Assembly: GCA_964617955.1 (NCBI GenBank)
Contig: CAZTXB010000003.1
Span: 62,001-126,000 of the forward strand
Direction of reading: 5' to 3'
DNA length: 64,000 bases
Origin: JABWCE01 sp964617955
GTDB lineage: Bacteria > Bacteroidota > Bacteroidia > NS11-12g > UBA9320
Of the stretch, positions 17,220 through 26,446 are shown piece after piece. The position numbers were made by a program, and so were the translations under genes. Numbering within the stretch: the first letter of the stretch is position 1; the number at the start of each line of letters is the position of its first letter. The notes under the pieces are model-generated. The model ran no database searches, was not told where the DNA came from, and saw only the letters and a list, made by a program, of their open reading frames with translations.

Positions 17220-18635
17220 ATGAATTTACAACGTTTTGTACCTTCCTTTATCAAGCGTCTCGATCAATACCTGCTGATCCATTATCCCATAATTTGGCAG
17301 AGTCGCATCCACAATGTTTTTTATGCTACCTTTCTCACCAACCTTTTATTCGCCATACTGGCCTATCTTATGCCGCTGGGTCTGAGCGACAAACACGATA
17401 TCATTAGCTGGATTTGGACCTTCTTTGTACTTTCCATCACCTATCTAGTGATATGGCTGGTACACGCCGGCAGATTCAATCTTTTTAAGCATTATGGAAA
17501 GCGACCCATCGGAGATGAGTATCTCAACTTTGTTTTAAGCTTTTTATGCATGGCTATGATTTCCAGCGTCATGTTTACTTTCCCTTATTTTTATAGCTTA
17601 AAAATTAAAAATCTGGTGAGTGATACCGAATTGGCCTCCGATATCAACGCACTCAATTTAGGCTCTGCATTCTTTCCAAAAAATCAATATGCTTATTCAA
17701 AATTCGATAGCGAAAACAACACTACCACCAGCAGTGAGATTATTCATCTCTATGACTTTAACAGATTTGACGAATTCAACTACAATAGGTACAAAGATTA
17801 TTTTGCCAATTGGGTAATAGAAAACGATCAGAGTTCGGCGGCAGAAGAAAGCATGGTTGATTCTGTTCAAAATCAAATCCTGCCCGAAAAAAACATAGGG
17901 ATTAACGGACTTTACAGCATCTCTTATTCTAAAAAACTATTTAATGAAAAAAAGGGGAGATCTTCACAATTGGCCCTCATCAATCAATTTATTGCCACAG
18001 CTCATAAATATGGCATAGAAGTGCCAAAGGATGCCAACTACCACCTGAATAAATTTAATGCCCAGGACGGCTATTCATTTGATTTTAGAAACAGTTTACC
18101 CGAAGATATTCAGTTCCTGAATGATTTGGAGCGTAAAATAGGTGATGTTATCGGTTACAAAACCGGAAGAATTCTTTTTCAGGAAAAAGACTTTTGGCAC
18201 TTCATGTGGTATGCCATTTTTTACAGCACCCTGGTTTTTTTAATATACCGCAACAACCGCCGCGATGATTTTATCAAGTCGGTGATTACAGGTATTTCCA
18301 TACTCGTTATTACCGGTATTTATTTTGGTATTTCAGGCAATAACGATGAGAAAGACGTGTTTAATCTTTACTTTCTTATATATGCCATTGCATGTTTTGG
18401 CTCCATTGCCATTATTTTTAAATCGAGTCGGTCTTGGATAAATGCGGCTTGCTTAAACCTGGTAGTTTTGGTGACTCCATTTATGCCGCTTTATCTTTAT
18501 GAAGTGCATATCCGACCCCATAGCCATGCCATTGCATTAAATTATGAACTGGCAGGTTTTGTTATTTTCTTTGCCTTGCTTCAACCCTTTTTTAAAAAAA
18601 TGTATGCTACACATTGGGCCTTGCCTGAAGGGTAG
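17220..18635 (+). CDS. Polytopic membrane protein, probable ABC partner
   Basis: A 471-residue protein with about eight membrane helices: three in the first 130 residues (ATFLTNLLFAILAYLMPLG, WIWTFFVLSITYLVIWLVH, FVLSFLCMAMISSVMFTF), a soluble domain of about 190 residues, then five more (WHFMWYAIFYSTLVFLIY to FVIFFALLQPFF). The central domain is rich in Asn, Asp and Tyr. I recognise no permease family, although a large loop between membrane blocks recalls ABC-2/FtsX-type architecture. The 3-bp gap from the ATPase suggests one complex. The transported or regulated substrate is unknown. Confidence 0.75.
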   Translation: MNLQRFVPSFIKRLDQYLLIHYPIIWQSRIHNVFYATFLTNLLFAILAYLMPLGLSDKHDIISWIWTFFVLSITYLVIWLVHAGRFNLFKHYGKRPIGDEYLNFVLSFLCMAMISSVMFTFPYFYSLKIKNLVSDTELASDINALNLGSAFFPKNQYAYSKFDSENNTTTSSEIIHLYDFNRFDEFNYNRYKDYFANWVIENDQSSAAEESMVDSVQNQILPEKNIGINGLYSISYSKKLFNEKKGRSSQLALINQFIATAHKYGIEVPKDANYHLNKFNAQDGYSFDFRNSLPEDIQFLNDLERKIGDVIGYKTGRILFQEKDFWHFMWYAIFYSTLVFLIYRNNRRDDFIKSVITGISILVITGIYFGISGNNDEKDVFNLYFLIYAIACFGSIAIIFKSSRSWINAACLNLVVLVTPFMPLYLYEVHIRPHSHAIALNYELAGFVIFFALLQPFFKKMYATHWALPEG

Positions 18636-18650
18636 CATTAAAAATTTTAA

Positions 18651-18658
18651 TAATTTTG
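18651..18658 (+). promoter_or_regulatory. Possible -7 box just before the 18664 gene
   Basis: TAATTTTG matches the -7 consensus 5 bp before the ATG at 18664. No -33 box is visible. If active, the transcript would be practically leaderless. Confidence 0.3.
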
Positions 18659-18663
18659 TATAG

Positions 18664-19557
18664 ATGAAAAATATTTTATTACTTCTTACCTCCTTCCTGG
18701 CAGTACTCCATACAAATTCTCAATCACTCGTCAATGAGGATTTTGAGAGTTGGATTGACAATACAGCTTTTATCGACCCCGAAGGTTGGGTTACTTTGAA
18801 CGACTTTAATGCGGAATTCGGTTTGCCTGTAACCGTCATCAAGAGCACGGAATCGGAAAACGGAATGTACGCTGCACATATGCAAACCTTTACATTTGTC
18901 GACGGGAATAACAATACCGATACCCTGCCAGCAGCCATGGTGTATGGCACAGATATTAATGGAAGTTTACAGTATCCGTGGAGCAAGCGCCTAAAAACAA
19001 TAAGCTTCTATTACAAATACAAGCCAAATGGAGCCGATACCGGTATTTTTTTTCTCAGTGTAGGTTACAGAGATAAAAAAAACAATAGGCTGGTGGATCA
19101 GGGTGGAGCCTTTTTCATATTTACGACAGAGCAAAAAAACTATACCAAGGTGAGTTTGCCCTTATACTGGAGTAGTAACTACAAATGCGATACGATTAAA
19201 ATTGCATTTTTAAACAGCCTTGAAAAAGCCAATGGCAACAGAAATAAGCCGGGAACCATTTTATTAATAGATCATGTATCGACAGAGTGGGAAAATTTTC
19301 CCGTGGTCGCCATTCAACCCAATCCCGAATCCGAGATTAAAGTGTTTCCGAACCCTGCCGAAGATAGATTATTCATTTCAGGATGGAGCGACCCCTCCTC
19401 CGAAGTCGTGGTTACCGACTTACAAGGACGGGTCATAAAAAAAGGGACGTTGGAAACGAATGCTATAGATATCACAGCATTGAAGAGCGGCATGTATATG
19501 ATTTCGCTGTTAAGCTCAGAAAACGAAACAGTTCAAAAGTATTTTTATAAAAAATGA
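18664..19557 (+). CDS. T9SS type A sorting-domain protein
   Basis: A 297-residue secreted protein: signal peptide (MKNILLLLTSFLAVLHTNSQ), a central beta-rich module opening with VNEDFESWIDNTAFIDPEGW (the carbohydrate-binding-like start seen in many Bacteroidota secreted proteins), and a C-terminal T9SS domain (VFPNPAEDRLFI, VTDLQGRVIKKG, LKSGMYMISLL). No catalytic residues are recognised. It lies 28 bp after the 8-TM gene and overlaps the next gene by 4 bp (ATGA), so translation with the DinB-like gene is coupled. Confidence 0.85.
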   Translation: MKNILLLLTSFLAVLHTNSQSLVNEDFESWIDNTAFIDPEGWVTLNDFNAEFGLPVTVIKSTESENGMYAAHMQTFTFVDGNNNTDTLPAAMVYGTDINGSLQYPWSKRLKTISFYYKYKPNGADTGIFFLSVGYRDKKNNRLVDQGGAFFIFTTEQKNYTKVSLPLYWSSNYKCDTIKIAFLNSLEKANGNRNKPGTILLIDHVSTEWENFPVVAIQPNPESEIKVFPNPAEDRLFISGWSDPSSEVVVTDLQGRVIKKGTLETNAIDITALKSGMYMISLLSSENETVQKYFYKK

Positions 19558-20099
19558 CAGGCAGTTCTTATTTACAAAGCGTTTTGCGCTTATTTAAATA
19601 TTACAAGGCATTGGGTGACAAAGCTATTGAACGCGTGTCCGATCAGAAAATTCATTTTCAGTACAATGAAAATTCAAACAGCATAGCACTAATCGTAAGG
19701 CACATGTCGGGAAATATGCTGAGCCGCTGGACAGAATTTCTCACCACCGATGGAGAGAAGCCCTGGCGTAACCGGGATTCTGAATTTGAAAATCCGGAAT
19801 GGGACAAGGCCAATCTCCTTCTCAATTGGGAAAAGGGATGGCAGTGTCTTTTCCAAGCCCTTGAGCCACTTCATGAAAGCGATTTGGATACCATAGTTTA
19901 TATACGTAACGAGGGCCATACAGTTATGGAAGCCATTAATCGACAAGTAGCCCACTATGCCTACCATGTCGGGCAATTGGTTTTTCTCTCCAAAGCCTTG
20001 AACGAGGAATGGGAATCCTTGAGCATTCCAAAAAACAAATCCCAGAGCTTTAATGCCGAAAAATTCAACCAGGATAAGGGCAAACGTCACTTTGTGTAA
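19554..20099 (+). CDS. DinB-superfamily protein (DUF1572-like)
   Basis: A 181-residue cytoplasmic protein with the four-helix DinB fold signature: a metal-site histidine in IALIVRHMSGNM and the late pair in EAINRQVAHYAYHVGQLVFL. DinB-like proteins bind a divalent metal through three His; some are thiol-dependent transferases, but most, including DUF1572, have no assigned reaction. The start codon overlaps the stop of the T9SS gene. Length fits the family. Confidence 0.8.
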   Translation: MTGSSYLQSVLRLFKYYKALGDKAIERVSDQKIHFQYNENSNSIALIVRHMSGNMLSRWTEFLTTDGEKPWRNRDSEFENPEWDKANLLLNWEKGWQCLFQALEPLHESDLDTIVYIRNEGHTVMEAINRQVAHYAYHVGQLVFLSKALNEEWESLSIPKNKSQSFNAEKFNQDKGKRHFV

Positions 20100-20160
20100 T
20101 CCATGGCTATGGAGTTACATTTTTTTTAAAACCATTGATTTAATCTCCAATGCTTGCCTT

Positions 20161-20412
20161 GTTAATTAGGGCTTGCTGAAAAAGTTCAGTGTGCGTTCAT
20201 TACAAGGAGGCAAGGCGAAGATGTACTTTGCCGTACCTCGAGCCGAAGCCGACGAAGTAAGGGACGTGCAATGAACTAACGTCTTTCTGAAGGCATTCGA
20301 TGCACGATATTTTCATGGTTCACTAATTTTATCGTGCATTAAAAGCAATAAAATTTTTAATGAACCTCATCATATCAAGCCTTTAAGTGTTTTTCAGCAG
20401 GCCCTAATTAAC
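20161..20412. mobile_element. MITE-like non-coding element, 252 bp
   Basis: Bounded by 23-bp inverted repeats matching at 22 positions: GTTAATTAGGGC/TTGCTGAAAAA (20161-20183) and its complement (20390-20412). TAATTA lies directly outside GGG..CCC at both ends and may be a target duplication, but as it is palindromic this cannot be told from an extended inverted repeat. Internal inverted segments are present (GTTCATTACA near 20195 against TGCAATGAAC near 20268; ATGCACGATA against TATCGTGCAT). It has no open frame of note. The parent transposase family is not identified. Confidence 0.7.
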
Positions 20413-20457
20413 ATGAATTGCCATCTGAATTTTGAAAGACAGAAAGATTAATTTGTC

Positions 20458-20488
20458 TTTAAAGTTTCAATCTAAAAAAGTACTTTTG
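20458..20488 (+). promoter_or_regulatory. Probable promoter of the FISUMP lipoprotein gene
   Basis: TTTA (one mismatch to TTTG) at 20458-20461, 19 bp, then an exact TACTTTTG at 20481-20488. Predicted start near 20494, about 14 nt before the ATG. Confidence 0.55.
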
Positions 20489-20507
20489 GCCATCTTGATT
20501 ATTTAAT

Positions 20508-21485
20508 ATGAAAACAAAAACAAAAATTGCCTTTCACCTTGGTTTTTTAGGTCTTGTATTGTTTGCAGTAAATTGTAAACCGGTAGATGACACCCCGGAA
20601 ATTACTGCTCCAATCGTAAGCACTGATACCGTATATGAGACAACATTTAATACCGCCTGGCTTGGTGGAAGAATAGTAAACGACGGGGGTTCCCCTGTTT
20701 TATCCAGAGGACTTTGTTGGTCGACCAAACAGGATCCGACCATAAGTGATGACACCATTATGAGTGGCAAAGGCGATGGTGGCTTCAGTTTTAGCGCATC
20801 AGGTTTAGTAAAAAACACCAAATATTACGTGCGTGCATTCGCATCAAACGGAATTGGTTTGAGTTACGGCCCACAGCGCGATTTCACACCGGGTAAGGCC
20901 AAAGATGTAGATGGAAACGAATACACTTATATCACCATCGGAACGCAAACCTGGATGCTCGAGAATTTAAAAACAACGCGTTACCGCACAGGAGATGCCA
21001 TTGCCTATGTAGGACCGGACGCCGATTGGGCAAAACTCAGCACGGCGGCATTTGCCTACTCCAACAATCTAAAAACCAATACCACGCCTTACGGTATTCT
21101 ATACAATTATGCCGCTGCTACAAGTGTCAAAAGCATTTGTCCGAAGGGCTGGCGCCTACCCACCGATGCCGATTTTGCAACGCTTGGTGATGAATTGCTC
21201 GGTGCCTCTACCGCAGGTGGTAAGGTAAAAGAAGCAGGATTGAACCATTGGGATTCCCCAAATATGAATGCCACCAACGAAAGTGGTTTTACGGCCGTGG
21301 GTTCAGGTATGAGAGATTTAGACGGTGCCTTTAAAGAATTTAAGGCCGCAGCTTATTTTTGGACTTCCACTCCAAAAGATGCCGTAACAGGTTCTGCATC
21401 CTATGTAACAAAAGATTTGTCCTCCTTGCTTTCGAAGGCCATTGACAAAAAAGCAGGATTGTGTATTCGGTGTATTAAGAAATAG
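20508..21485 (+). CDS. FISUMP-domain lipoprotein
   Basis: A 325-residue lipoprotein: signal with a cysteine in FAVNC (residue 23). Residues about 35-130 form an Ig/fibronectin-like domain (LSRGLCWSTKQDPT, KNTKYYVRAFASNGIG). The rest is the Fibrobacter major paralogous (FISUMP) domain: DVDGNEYTYITIGTQTWM, ENLKTTRYRTGD, CPKGWRLPTDADFATL, and the end motif LCIRCIKK. FISUMP proteins are surface proteins of unknown role. The gene ends 2 bp from the convergent regulator gene. Confidence 0.88.
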   Translation: MKTKTKIAFHLGFLGLVLFAVNCKPVDDTPEITAPIVSTDTVYETTFNTAWLGGRIVNDGGSPVLSRGLCWSTKQDPTISDDTIMSGKGDGGFSFSASGLVKNTKYYVRAFASNGIGLSYGPQRDFTPGKAKDVDGNEYTYITIGTQTWMLENLKTTRYRTGDAIAYVGPDADWAKLSTAAFAYSNNLKTNTTPYGILYNYAAATSVKSICPKGWRLPTDADFATLGDELLGASTAGGKVKEAGLNHWDSPNMNATNESGFTAVGSGMRDLDGAFKEFKAAAYFWTSTPKDAVTGSASYVTKDLSSLLSKAIDKKAGLCIRCIKK

Positions 21486-21487
21486 GA

Positions 21488-22198
21488 TCAGAGAACATTT
21501 CCTGTTTTCATGGTAGCTAAAAATTCATCTTTATAATTTTTACCTACCGGTATTTTAACCGAGCCGATTTCGACCTCGCTGCTATTGAATGAAGTAATAG
21601 AGCTGAGAGCAACGATAAAAGAACGGTGAACCCTGATAAATTTGGTTTTCGGTAACTTGAGCTCCATGTTTTTCATGGTTTGCAATGTGATGTATCTTTT
21701 TTCAGGGGTGTGCAGCTTAACATAATCGGCGAAGGCTTCAACATATTGAATTTGATCGTACGATAATTTTATCTGCTTTTGGTTGGATTTTATAAAAATA
21801 TAATCGTTGCTCAGATCAGAGCTTTCAACCCCATCGTTTCTTTTCAGTGACAAATATTCCGTTGCGCGATCAATGGTTTTTGAGAATCGGTCGAAGGCTA
21901 CAGGCTTCAAGAGATAATCGATGGCATTGAGTTCAAAGCCTTCAACAGCAAAATCGGAGTAGGCCGTGCAGAATACCACCAAAGGCGGGTCGCTTAAGCT
22001 ACGCATAAACTCCAGACCTGTAATTTCTGGCATTTGAATATCCAGAAACATCAAATCAATTTTATAATTTTTGATGAATTCTGATGCTTCAAGCGCATTG
22101 CTGCATTTGCCCACCAATTCAAGCCCGGGTGTTCGGCTGATATACCCTTCTAAAATATCCAGAGCCAAAGGCTCATCATCCACCAATAAACACTTCAT
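21488..22198 (-). CDS. LytTR-type response regulator
   Basis: A 236-residue two-component regulator. The receiver domain (1-120) has the acidic pair DD near residue 7, phosphoacceptor D53 (LMFLDIQMP), T78 and K98 (YLLKP). The C-terminal LytTR DNA-binding domain (about 135-236) has KSNQKQIKLSYDQIQYVEA, TLQTMKNMELKLP and FIRVHRSFIVAL. The partner LytS-type histidine kinase is not in this window. The 153-bp gap behind it (22199-22351) shows only a minus-strand TAGTTTTG at 22288-22295, without a -33 box. Confidence 0.93.
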   Translation of the reverse strand: MKCLLVDDEPLALDILEGYISRTPGLELVGKCSNALEASEFIKNYKIDLMFLDIQMPEITGLEFMRSLSDPPLVVFCTAYSDFAVEGFELNAIDYLLKPVAFDRFSKTIDRATEYLSLKRNDGVESSDLSNDYIFIKSNQKQIKLSYDQIQYVEAFADYVKLHTPEKRYITLQTMKNMELKLPKTKFIRVHRSFIVALSSITSFNSSEVEIGSVKIPVGKNYKDEFLATMKTGNVL

Positions 22199-22351
22199 AC
22201 TATTTAAAAATCAGCGCAAAACAATTCTATAATTAGGAGTTCCAATCCAAAAGGAAGATTAAACTTCCAATATATCCGATAAGAAAACAAAACTAGAGAA
22301 TTCAGATTAATTTAACATCAAAAGTTCAGGTAGAATCCCTGTGAATACCTG

Positions 22352-23002
22352 TTAATTTTTAAACAACTTAAAAAATTTCTGCTTGTAAAGGGATTGAACT
22401 TCATTGTAATTAACTTCTTCATTTAAAGCCTTTTGCAAAGAGGTTATTTTTTTACCTACCAATCCACATGGAATGATAAGATCGAAATAGCTTAGGTCGG
22501 GTTTTATATTAAAGGCCAAACCGTGCATGGTAACATGACGGCTCGATTTCACCCCAATGGCTGCAATTTTTTCGGGGTGATTTGTGTGATGATGCAGCCA
22601 AACGCCGGTGTATTCCTTTATACGTCCGGCCTTAATGTCAAATTCGGCCAAAGTATCAATCACCGACTGCTCAAGGGTGTAAATATAATCTTTGAGGCCC
22701 ATACCAAAATTTTCGAGATCGAGAATGGGATAAACCACCAATTGCCCGGGTCCATGATAAGTTATGTCGCCTCCCCGATCGATTTTTACGTATTGTACAC
22801 CCGGGAATTCGGGTACTTGTATATTTTCTTCCTTGCCCGATTTACCTAAGGTAATCACATGAGGGTGTTCGCAGGTAATGAAGTACTGATTTGCTCCACC
22901 ATGCCTATGAAGTTTAGACTCCAATAAAGTATTAAAATATTTCTTCTGAATTTCCCAGACTATACTATAGTCCTTAAGTCCGAGAGGCTCGTCAATAATC
23001 AT
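22352..23002 (-). CDS. lipB: Lipoyl(octanoyl) transferase LipB
   Basis: A 216-residue cytoplasmic enzyme that moves octanoate from acyl carrier protein to lipoate-dependent enzymes, the first step of lipoate synthesis. It has the family block RGGDITYHGPGQLVVYP (76-92), catalytic K152 (AAIGVKSSRHV) and catalytic C179 (IIPCGL). Length is normal. It lies 9 bp after the GT4 gene, at the end of a seven-gene minus-strand operon. LipA is not in the window. Confidence 0.95.
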   Translation of the reverse strand: MIIDEPLGLKDYSIVWEIQKKYFNTLLESKLHRHGGANQYFITCEHPHVITLGKSGKEENIQVPEFPGVQYVKIDRGGDITYHGPGQLVVYPILDLENFGMGLKDYIYTLEQSVIDTLAEFDIKAGRIKEYTGVWLHHHTNHPEKIAAIGVKSSRHVTMHGLAFNIKPDLSYFDLIIPCGLVGKKITSLQKALNEEVNYNEVQSLYKQKFFKLFKN

Positions 23003-23011
23003 CGTTTTTAA

Positions 23012-24157
23012 TTAATTATGAATAGAGCCTGCGCTCCACAAGGAATCCTTCATTTTCCTCCAACTGTATTTTTCTTTTTCAATTTTTACAAACTCAGTCA
23101 TTTCAATCGCCTTGCTCTCATGGTAAAACCTTGAAATCGCTTCGGCAATAGCCTCTGCATCTCTTTCAACCACATATCCCGCCTTCTCATTTGGTACCAG
23201 TTCAGGCAATCCGCCTACATTGGTTACGATCATAGGTTTATCATAAAAATAAGCAATTTGCGTCACCCCACTTTGGGTAGCCTCTTTGTAAGGTTGAATA
23301 ATGCAATCGGCCATTGAAAAATACAAATGCACCTCCGAGTCGGGAACAAAGCTTTTAATAAATGTAACATCGCTTATCAAACCTAAGTTTGATGCTAAAT
23401 CCATGTAGGGGGCTTCATTTTCATAAAATTCGCCCACAACCAATAATTTTAAATCAAGCTGGGCTCTATCGACCTTTGCAAAAGCATCGAGAAGCAAATC
23501 CAAACCTTTATATGCCCTGATAAATCCAAAAAAAAGCAAGTAGTTGTGCTTTCCCATCTGCAAAAGTTCCAAAGCTTCGGTTTTGGGTATGGCCGGCTTA
23601 AAACTATTGTAAAGGGGATGGGGATTATAAAGCGTCGGCTTGTTGGATACCCATTGTCGCAGATCGTTCAAAACACTGTTACTCATGGCCACAAAACCAT
23701 GACAGGAGGCAAGAAAATACTGGGTAAGTACCTTATCTCCCACCCGTTTTTCATGCGGCAAAATATTGTCGGTTATGGCTACCACCCTACTCTTGTGGTT
23801 TTTGCGAATGATTCGGGCCAGGGTTCCCAAACAAGGAGCCATAAAAGGCAGCCAGTATCTCAGCACTACTAGGTCATAGTTTCTTTTTTTGTACGCATAA
23901 CCCAGCCTAATCCAATTGAATGGGTTAATTGAATTCAGCTCCACTTCTATGTTTAAGTTTAGAGGGGCAGCATCCTCAGAGAGCTGTGTTTTACCGGGAA
24001 ATAAAAAATTGGGGTACTGAAGTTTAAAGGTGAGAATGCACACCTCATGCCCGTCATTCTGAAATTCTTCAGCTAAAATCTGATCATAGGTACTTAAACC
24101 ACCTCTTAAAGGCCAGGCGGGACCAATGATTAAAATCTTTTTTTTAGCCAAATTCAC
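23012..24157 (-). CDS. Glycosyltransferase family 4
   Basis: A GT-B fold enzyme of about 381 residues. The N-terminal domain opens with KKILIIGPAWPLRGGLSTYDQ; the C-terminal domain has the GT4 nucleotide-sugar block (FFGFIRAYKGLDLLLDAF, SMADCIIQPYKEATQSGVTQIAYFYDKP, ...NVGGLPELV). It probably adds sugars to a lipid-linked glycan or capsule. Donor and acceptor are unknown. The GTG at 24157 is preferred; a TTG at 24160 is equally possible. It lies 51 bp after the GT2 gene. Confidence 0.88.
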   Translation of the reverse strand: MNLAKKKILIIGPAWPLRGGLSTYDQILAEEFQNDGHEVCILTFKLQYPNFLFPGKTQLSEDAAPLNLNIEVELNSINPFNWIRLGYAYKKRNYDLVVLRYWLPFMAPCLGTLARIIRKNHKSRVVAITDNILPHEKRVGDKVLTQYFLASCHGFVAMSNSVLNDLRQWVSNKPTLYNPHPLYNSFKPAIPKTEALELLQMGKHNYLLFFGFIRAYKGLDLLLDAFAKVDRAQLDLKLLVVGEFYENEAPYMDLASNLGLISDVTFIKSFVPDSEVHLYFSMADCIIQPYKEATQSGVTQIAYFYDKPMIVTNVGGLPELVPNEKAGYVVERDAEAIAEAISRFYHESKAIEMTEFVKIEKEKYSWRKMKDSLWSAGSIHN

Positions 24158-24208
24158 CAATGTAATTATTTTTGCTCAGACTGACTTGAGGCCAAAAAAA
24201 TCAGGTTA

Positions 24209-25144
24209 TTAAAATCCAATTTTTTCAGCCAGCTGGTAGCTATTTCTCTCATGGGAGTTTCGGGATATTAATTCACCCAAAAATCCTGCCAGAAAAAGTT
24301 GTATACCGATTATCATAGAGAGAAGACCGAAGTAAAATACAGGTCGTTCAGTCATTTTAAATTCCATAAAGGCGAATTTGGCTATGGCGAGATACACTGC
24401 CACTCCAAAACCCATCATAAAAAATAAAGTGCCTATGAGTCCAAAAAAATGCATGGGTCTTTTTCCAAATTTTCCAACAAAGTAAATGCTTAGCAAATCC
24501 AGCAGGCCATTAATAAATCTTTCCCAGCCAAATTTGGTTACGCCGTATTTTCTGGCCCGGTGTTGTACCGTTTTTTCGCCTATGTTGCCAAAGCCTGCAG
24601 TTTTTGCAATCATGGGTATGTAGCGATGCATCTCGCCATACACCTCAATATTTTTTATCACTTCCGATCGGTAGGCTTTTAACCCGCAGTTAAAATCGTT
24701 GAGCTGTATTCCGCTCATTTTTCGAGTCGCCCAATTAAATAGTTTTGTAGGTATGGTTTTTGATAGAGGGTCGTAACGTTTCTGTTTCCATCCCGAAACC
24801 AAATCATACCCTTCATGGATCATCTTGTAAAGACCGGGTATTTCATCCGGACTGTCCTGTAAATCGGCATCCATGGTGATGATAACTTGGCCTGAGGCAT
24901 GGTTAAATCCCACGTTCAACCCGGCTGATTTTCCATAATTCCTTCGGAAACGTATGCCTTTAATGGTTTTGTATTTTTTGGCCAATTCTAAAATTACCGG
25001 CCAGGATTTATCTTTACTCCCGTCATCAATCAACACAACTTCGTAGCTGAAGTTATTTTCAAGCATAACCTTGTCAATCCATTCAACCAGTTCAGGCAAG
25101 GATTCTTCTTCATTAAAAAGGGGTATTACAACTGAAATATCCAT
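24209..25144 (-). CDS. Membrane-anchored GT2 glycosyltransferase (polyprenyl-phosphate type)
   Basis: A 311-residue enzyme. The GT-A domain has ISVVIPLFNEEESLPELV, VLIDDGSKDKS, the DxD-like DADLQDSPDE and NDFNCGLKAYRSEV, the pattern of DPM1/ArnC/GtrB enzymes that charge polyprenyl phosphate with a sugar. Two C-terminal membrane helices follow (FFGLIGTLFFMMGFGVAVYLAI, FYFGLLSMIIGIQLFLAGFLGEL). The start ATG directly abuts the stop of the DUF4199 gene, so the two are coupled. The sugar is unknown. Confidence 0.92.
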   Translation of the reverse strand: MDISVVIPLFNEEESLPELVEWIDKVMLENNFSYEVVLIDDGSKDKSWPVILELAKKYKTIKGIRFRRNYGKSAGLNVGFNHASGQVIITMDADLQDSPDEIPGLYKMIHEGYDLVSGWKQKRYDPLSKTIPTKLFNWATRKMSGIQLNDFNCGLKAYRSEVIKNIEVYGEMHRYIPMIAKTAGFGNIGEKTVQHRARKYGVTKFGWERFINGLLDLLSIYFVGKFGKRPMHFFGLIGTLFFMMGFGVAVYLAIAKFAFMEFKMTERPVFYFGLLSMIIGIQLFLAGFLGELISRNSHERNSYQLAEKIGF

Positions 25145-25717
25145 TTATACTTCGCTATCCAATACCTTGCTTTCGGTTAATCCTTCGGGCGGATTTCTCT
25201 TCACAAATAAAGCGCAAAGCAAGCCGAAAATGGCGGCCATCACTGCACCTCCCAAGACTTGTTTGATGTATGAAAAAGGTGTATTGGCCTTGGCCATTTG
25301 TTTATCCATTTGCTTCATTTGCATTTCAATTTTTTCGTCCGGAACGTCATATTTTTCCATCCACTCCATGGTACTTTCCTTGATAACGACATTCAGTTTG
25401 GAATTGTATTCCTTGTCAATAACGTTTACAAAAAAGATGGTAAAGAGCAAATAAAGGATATAACCAATCAGCCCGATAAAAAACATGGTTTTAAAGGCAT
25501 CAAAGTATTTCAGATAGCCTCCCGAGGACTTTCTTTCGGCCAAACCTCCTAAAATCATACAGGCAACCAGAATGATTATTCCAACGGACATGAGCATAAA
25601 AAAACGACCAAAAAGGGCGAAGTTTATGGCATATATGAGCGAGAAAAAAACGATGGAGGCTACGCCATAGTAGATTCCGTACCAGAAGTAATTGCTTTTT
25701 GTGATAGGTGGGTTCAT
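25145..25717 (-). CDS. DUF4199 membrane protein
   Basis: A 190-residue protein with about four membrane helices (FWYGIYYGVASIVFFSLIY, FFMLMSVGIIILVACMILGG, MFFIGLIGYILYLLFTIFF, VLGGAVMAAIFGLLCALF). The order of helices, the short charged loop (AERKSSGGYLKYFDAFKT) and the C-terminal KRNPPE match DUF4199, a family found mostly in Bacteroidota and often beside a GT2 enzyme. Its role is unknown; the neighbourhood suggests a helper of the glycosyltransferase. Confidence 0.85.
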   Translation of the reverse strand: MNPPITKSNYFWYGIYYGVASIVFFSLIYAINFALFGRFFMLMSVGIIILVACMILGGLAERKSSGGYLKYFDAFKTMFFIGLIGYILYLLFTIFFVNVIDKEYNSKLNVVIKESTMEWMEKYDVPDEKIEMQMKQMDKQMAKANTPFSYIKQVLGGAVMAAIFGLLCALFVKRNPPEGLTESKVLDSEV

Positions 25718-25761
25718 GGTATATATTTCTATTTTATTTAATGATTTTCAATATTAATACT

Positions 25762-26439
25762 TTAAAACGCCTTTAGGGCCGCCAAAAAGCTGGTTTGAAA
25801 CAAAGGATTTTCGCCATGTTTTTTTATCATTTCAAATTTCGAATCCCAGGGAACATGCTGGTTGAAAAATAAAAGAAGGGGTAACAACTGTTCACCTAAT
25901 TCACTGTCGGGGTTTTGCTTTACAATTGTCAAAATTTCAGATTCCTCAGCCTCTTCCAGCTGATCTCTGTTTTTAATAATGGCTTCATACATGGCATATT
26001 CCTCACCGCCAAAATCATCTTCTGCAATGAGGTATTCATCCAGGTAATCGTCGATAGAATACTTTATACCCGAATCGCGACATTCCTGCAAATAGAGCAG
26101 TAAATTCATTAACTCCGTTCCCCGGTCAATGGTAGTGTTCTCAATAGTTTGCCATTCAGGACTGTCGAAATAATCTTCACCAGATTTGAGCATTCCATTG
26201 CTAAAAAAATAAAAAAGAAGACCGTCAAAAATGAGTTCCCTTGTTTCCCCTTCGATGCTGAGTTGCTCCATGAGCGTATCCAAGTCAGCTAATTTTACTA
26301 AAAATTTATCTTCAGATGTAATGAGATTTACAATTTTTTTAGAACTGTGTTCAGGCAATGACAAGTTTGAAACTTTGCTATAGGCACCTAGCATTTCGTG
26401 GATCATTGGTAAAATGCCGGAAAGAGTTTCACTATTCAT
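25762..26439 (-). CDS. Conserved-looking protein of unknown function
   Basis: A 225-residue, strongly acidic, helical protein without signal or membrane segment. The ATG at 26439 (MNSETLSGILP) lies 7 bp after the dihydroorotase-like gene; longer in-frame starts lie inside that gene and are rejected. No motif is recognised (DYLDEYLIAEDDFGGEEYAMYE and FFNQHVPWDSKFEMIKKHG stand out). Operon position links it with the dihydroorotase-like protein and DUF4199. Confidence 0.75.
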   Translation of the reverse strand: MNSETLSGILPMIHEMLGAYSKVSNLSLPEHSSKKIVNLITSEDKFLVKLADLDTLMEQLSIEGETRELIFDGLLFYFFSNGMLKSGEDYFDSPEWQTIENTTIDRGTELMNLLLYLQECRDSGIKYSIDDYLDEYLIAEDDFGGEEYAMYEAIIKNRDQLEEAEESEILTIVKQNPDSELGEQLLPLLLFFNQHVPWDSKFEMIKKHGENPLFQTSFLAALKAF

Positions 26440-26446
26440 GTGTATT

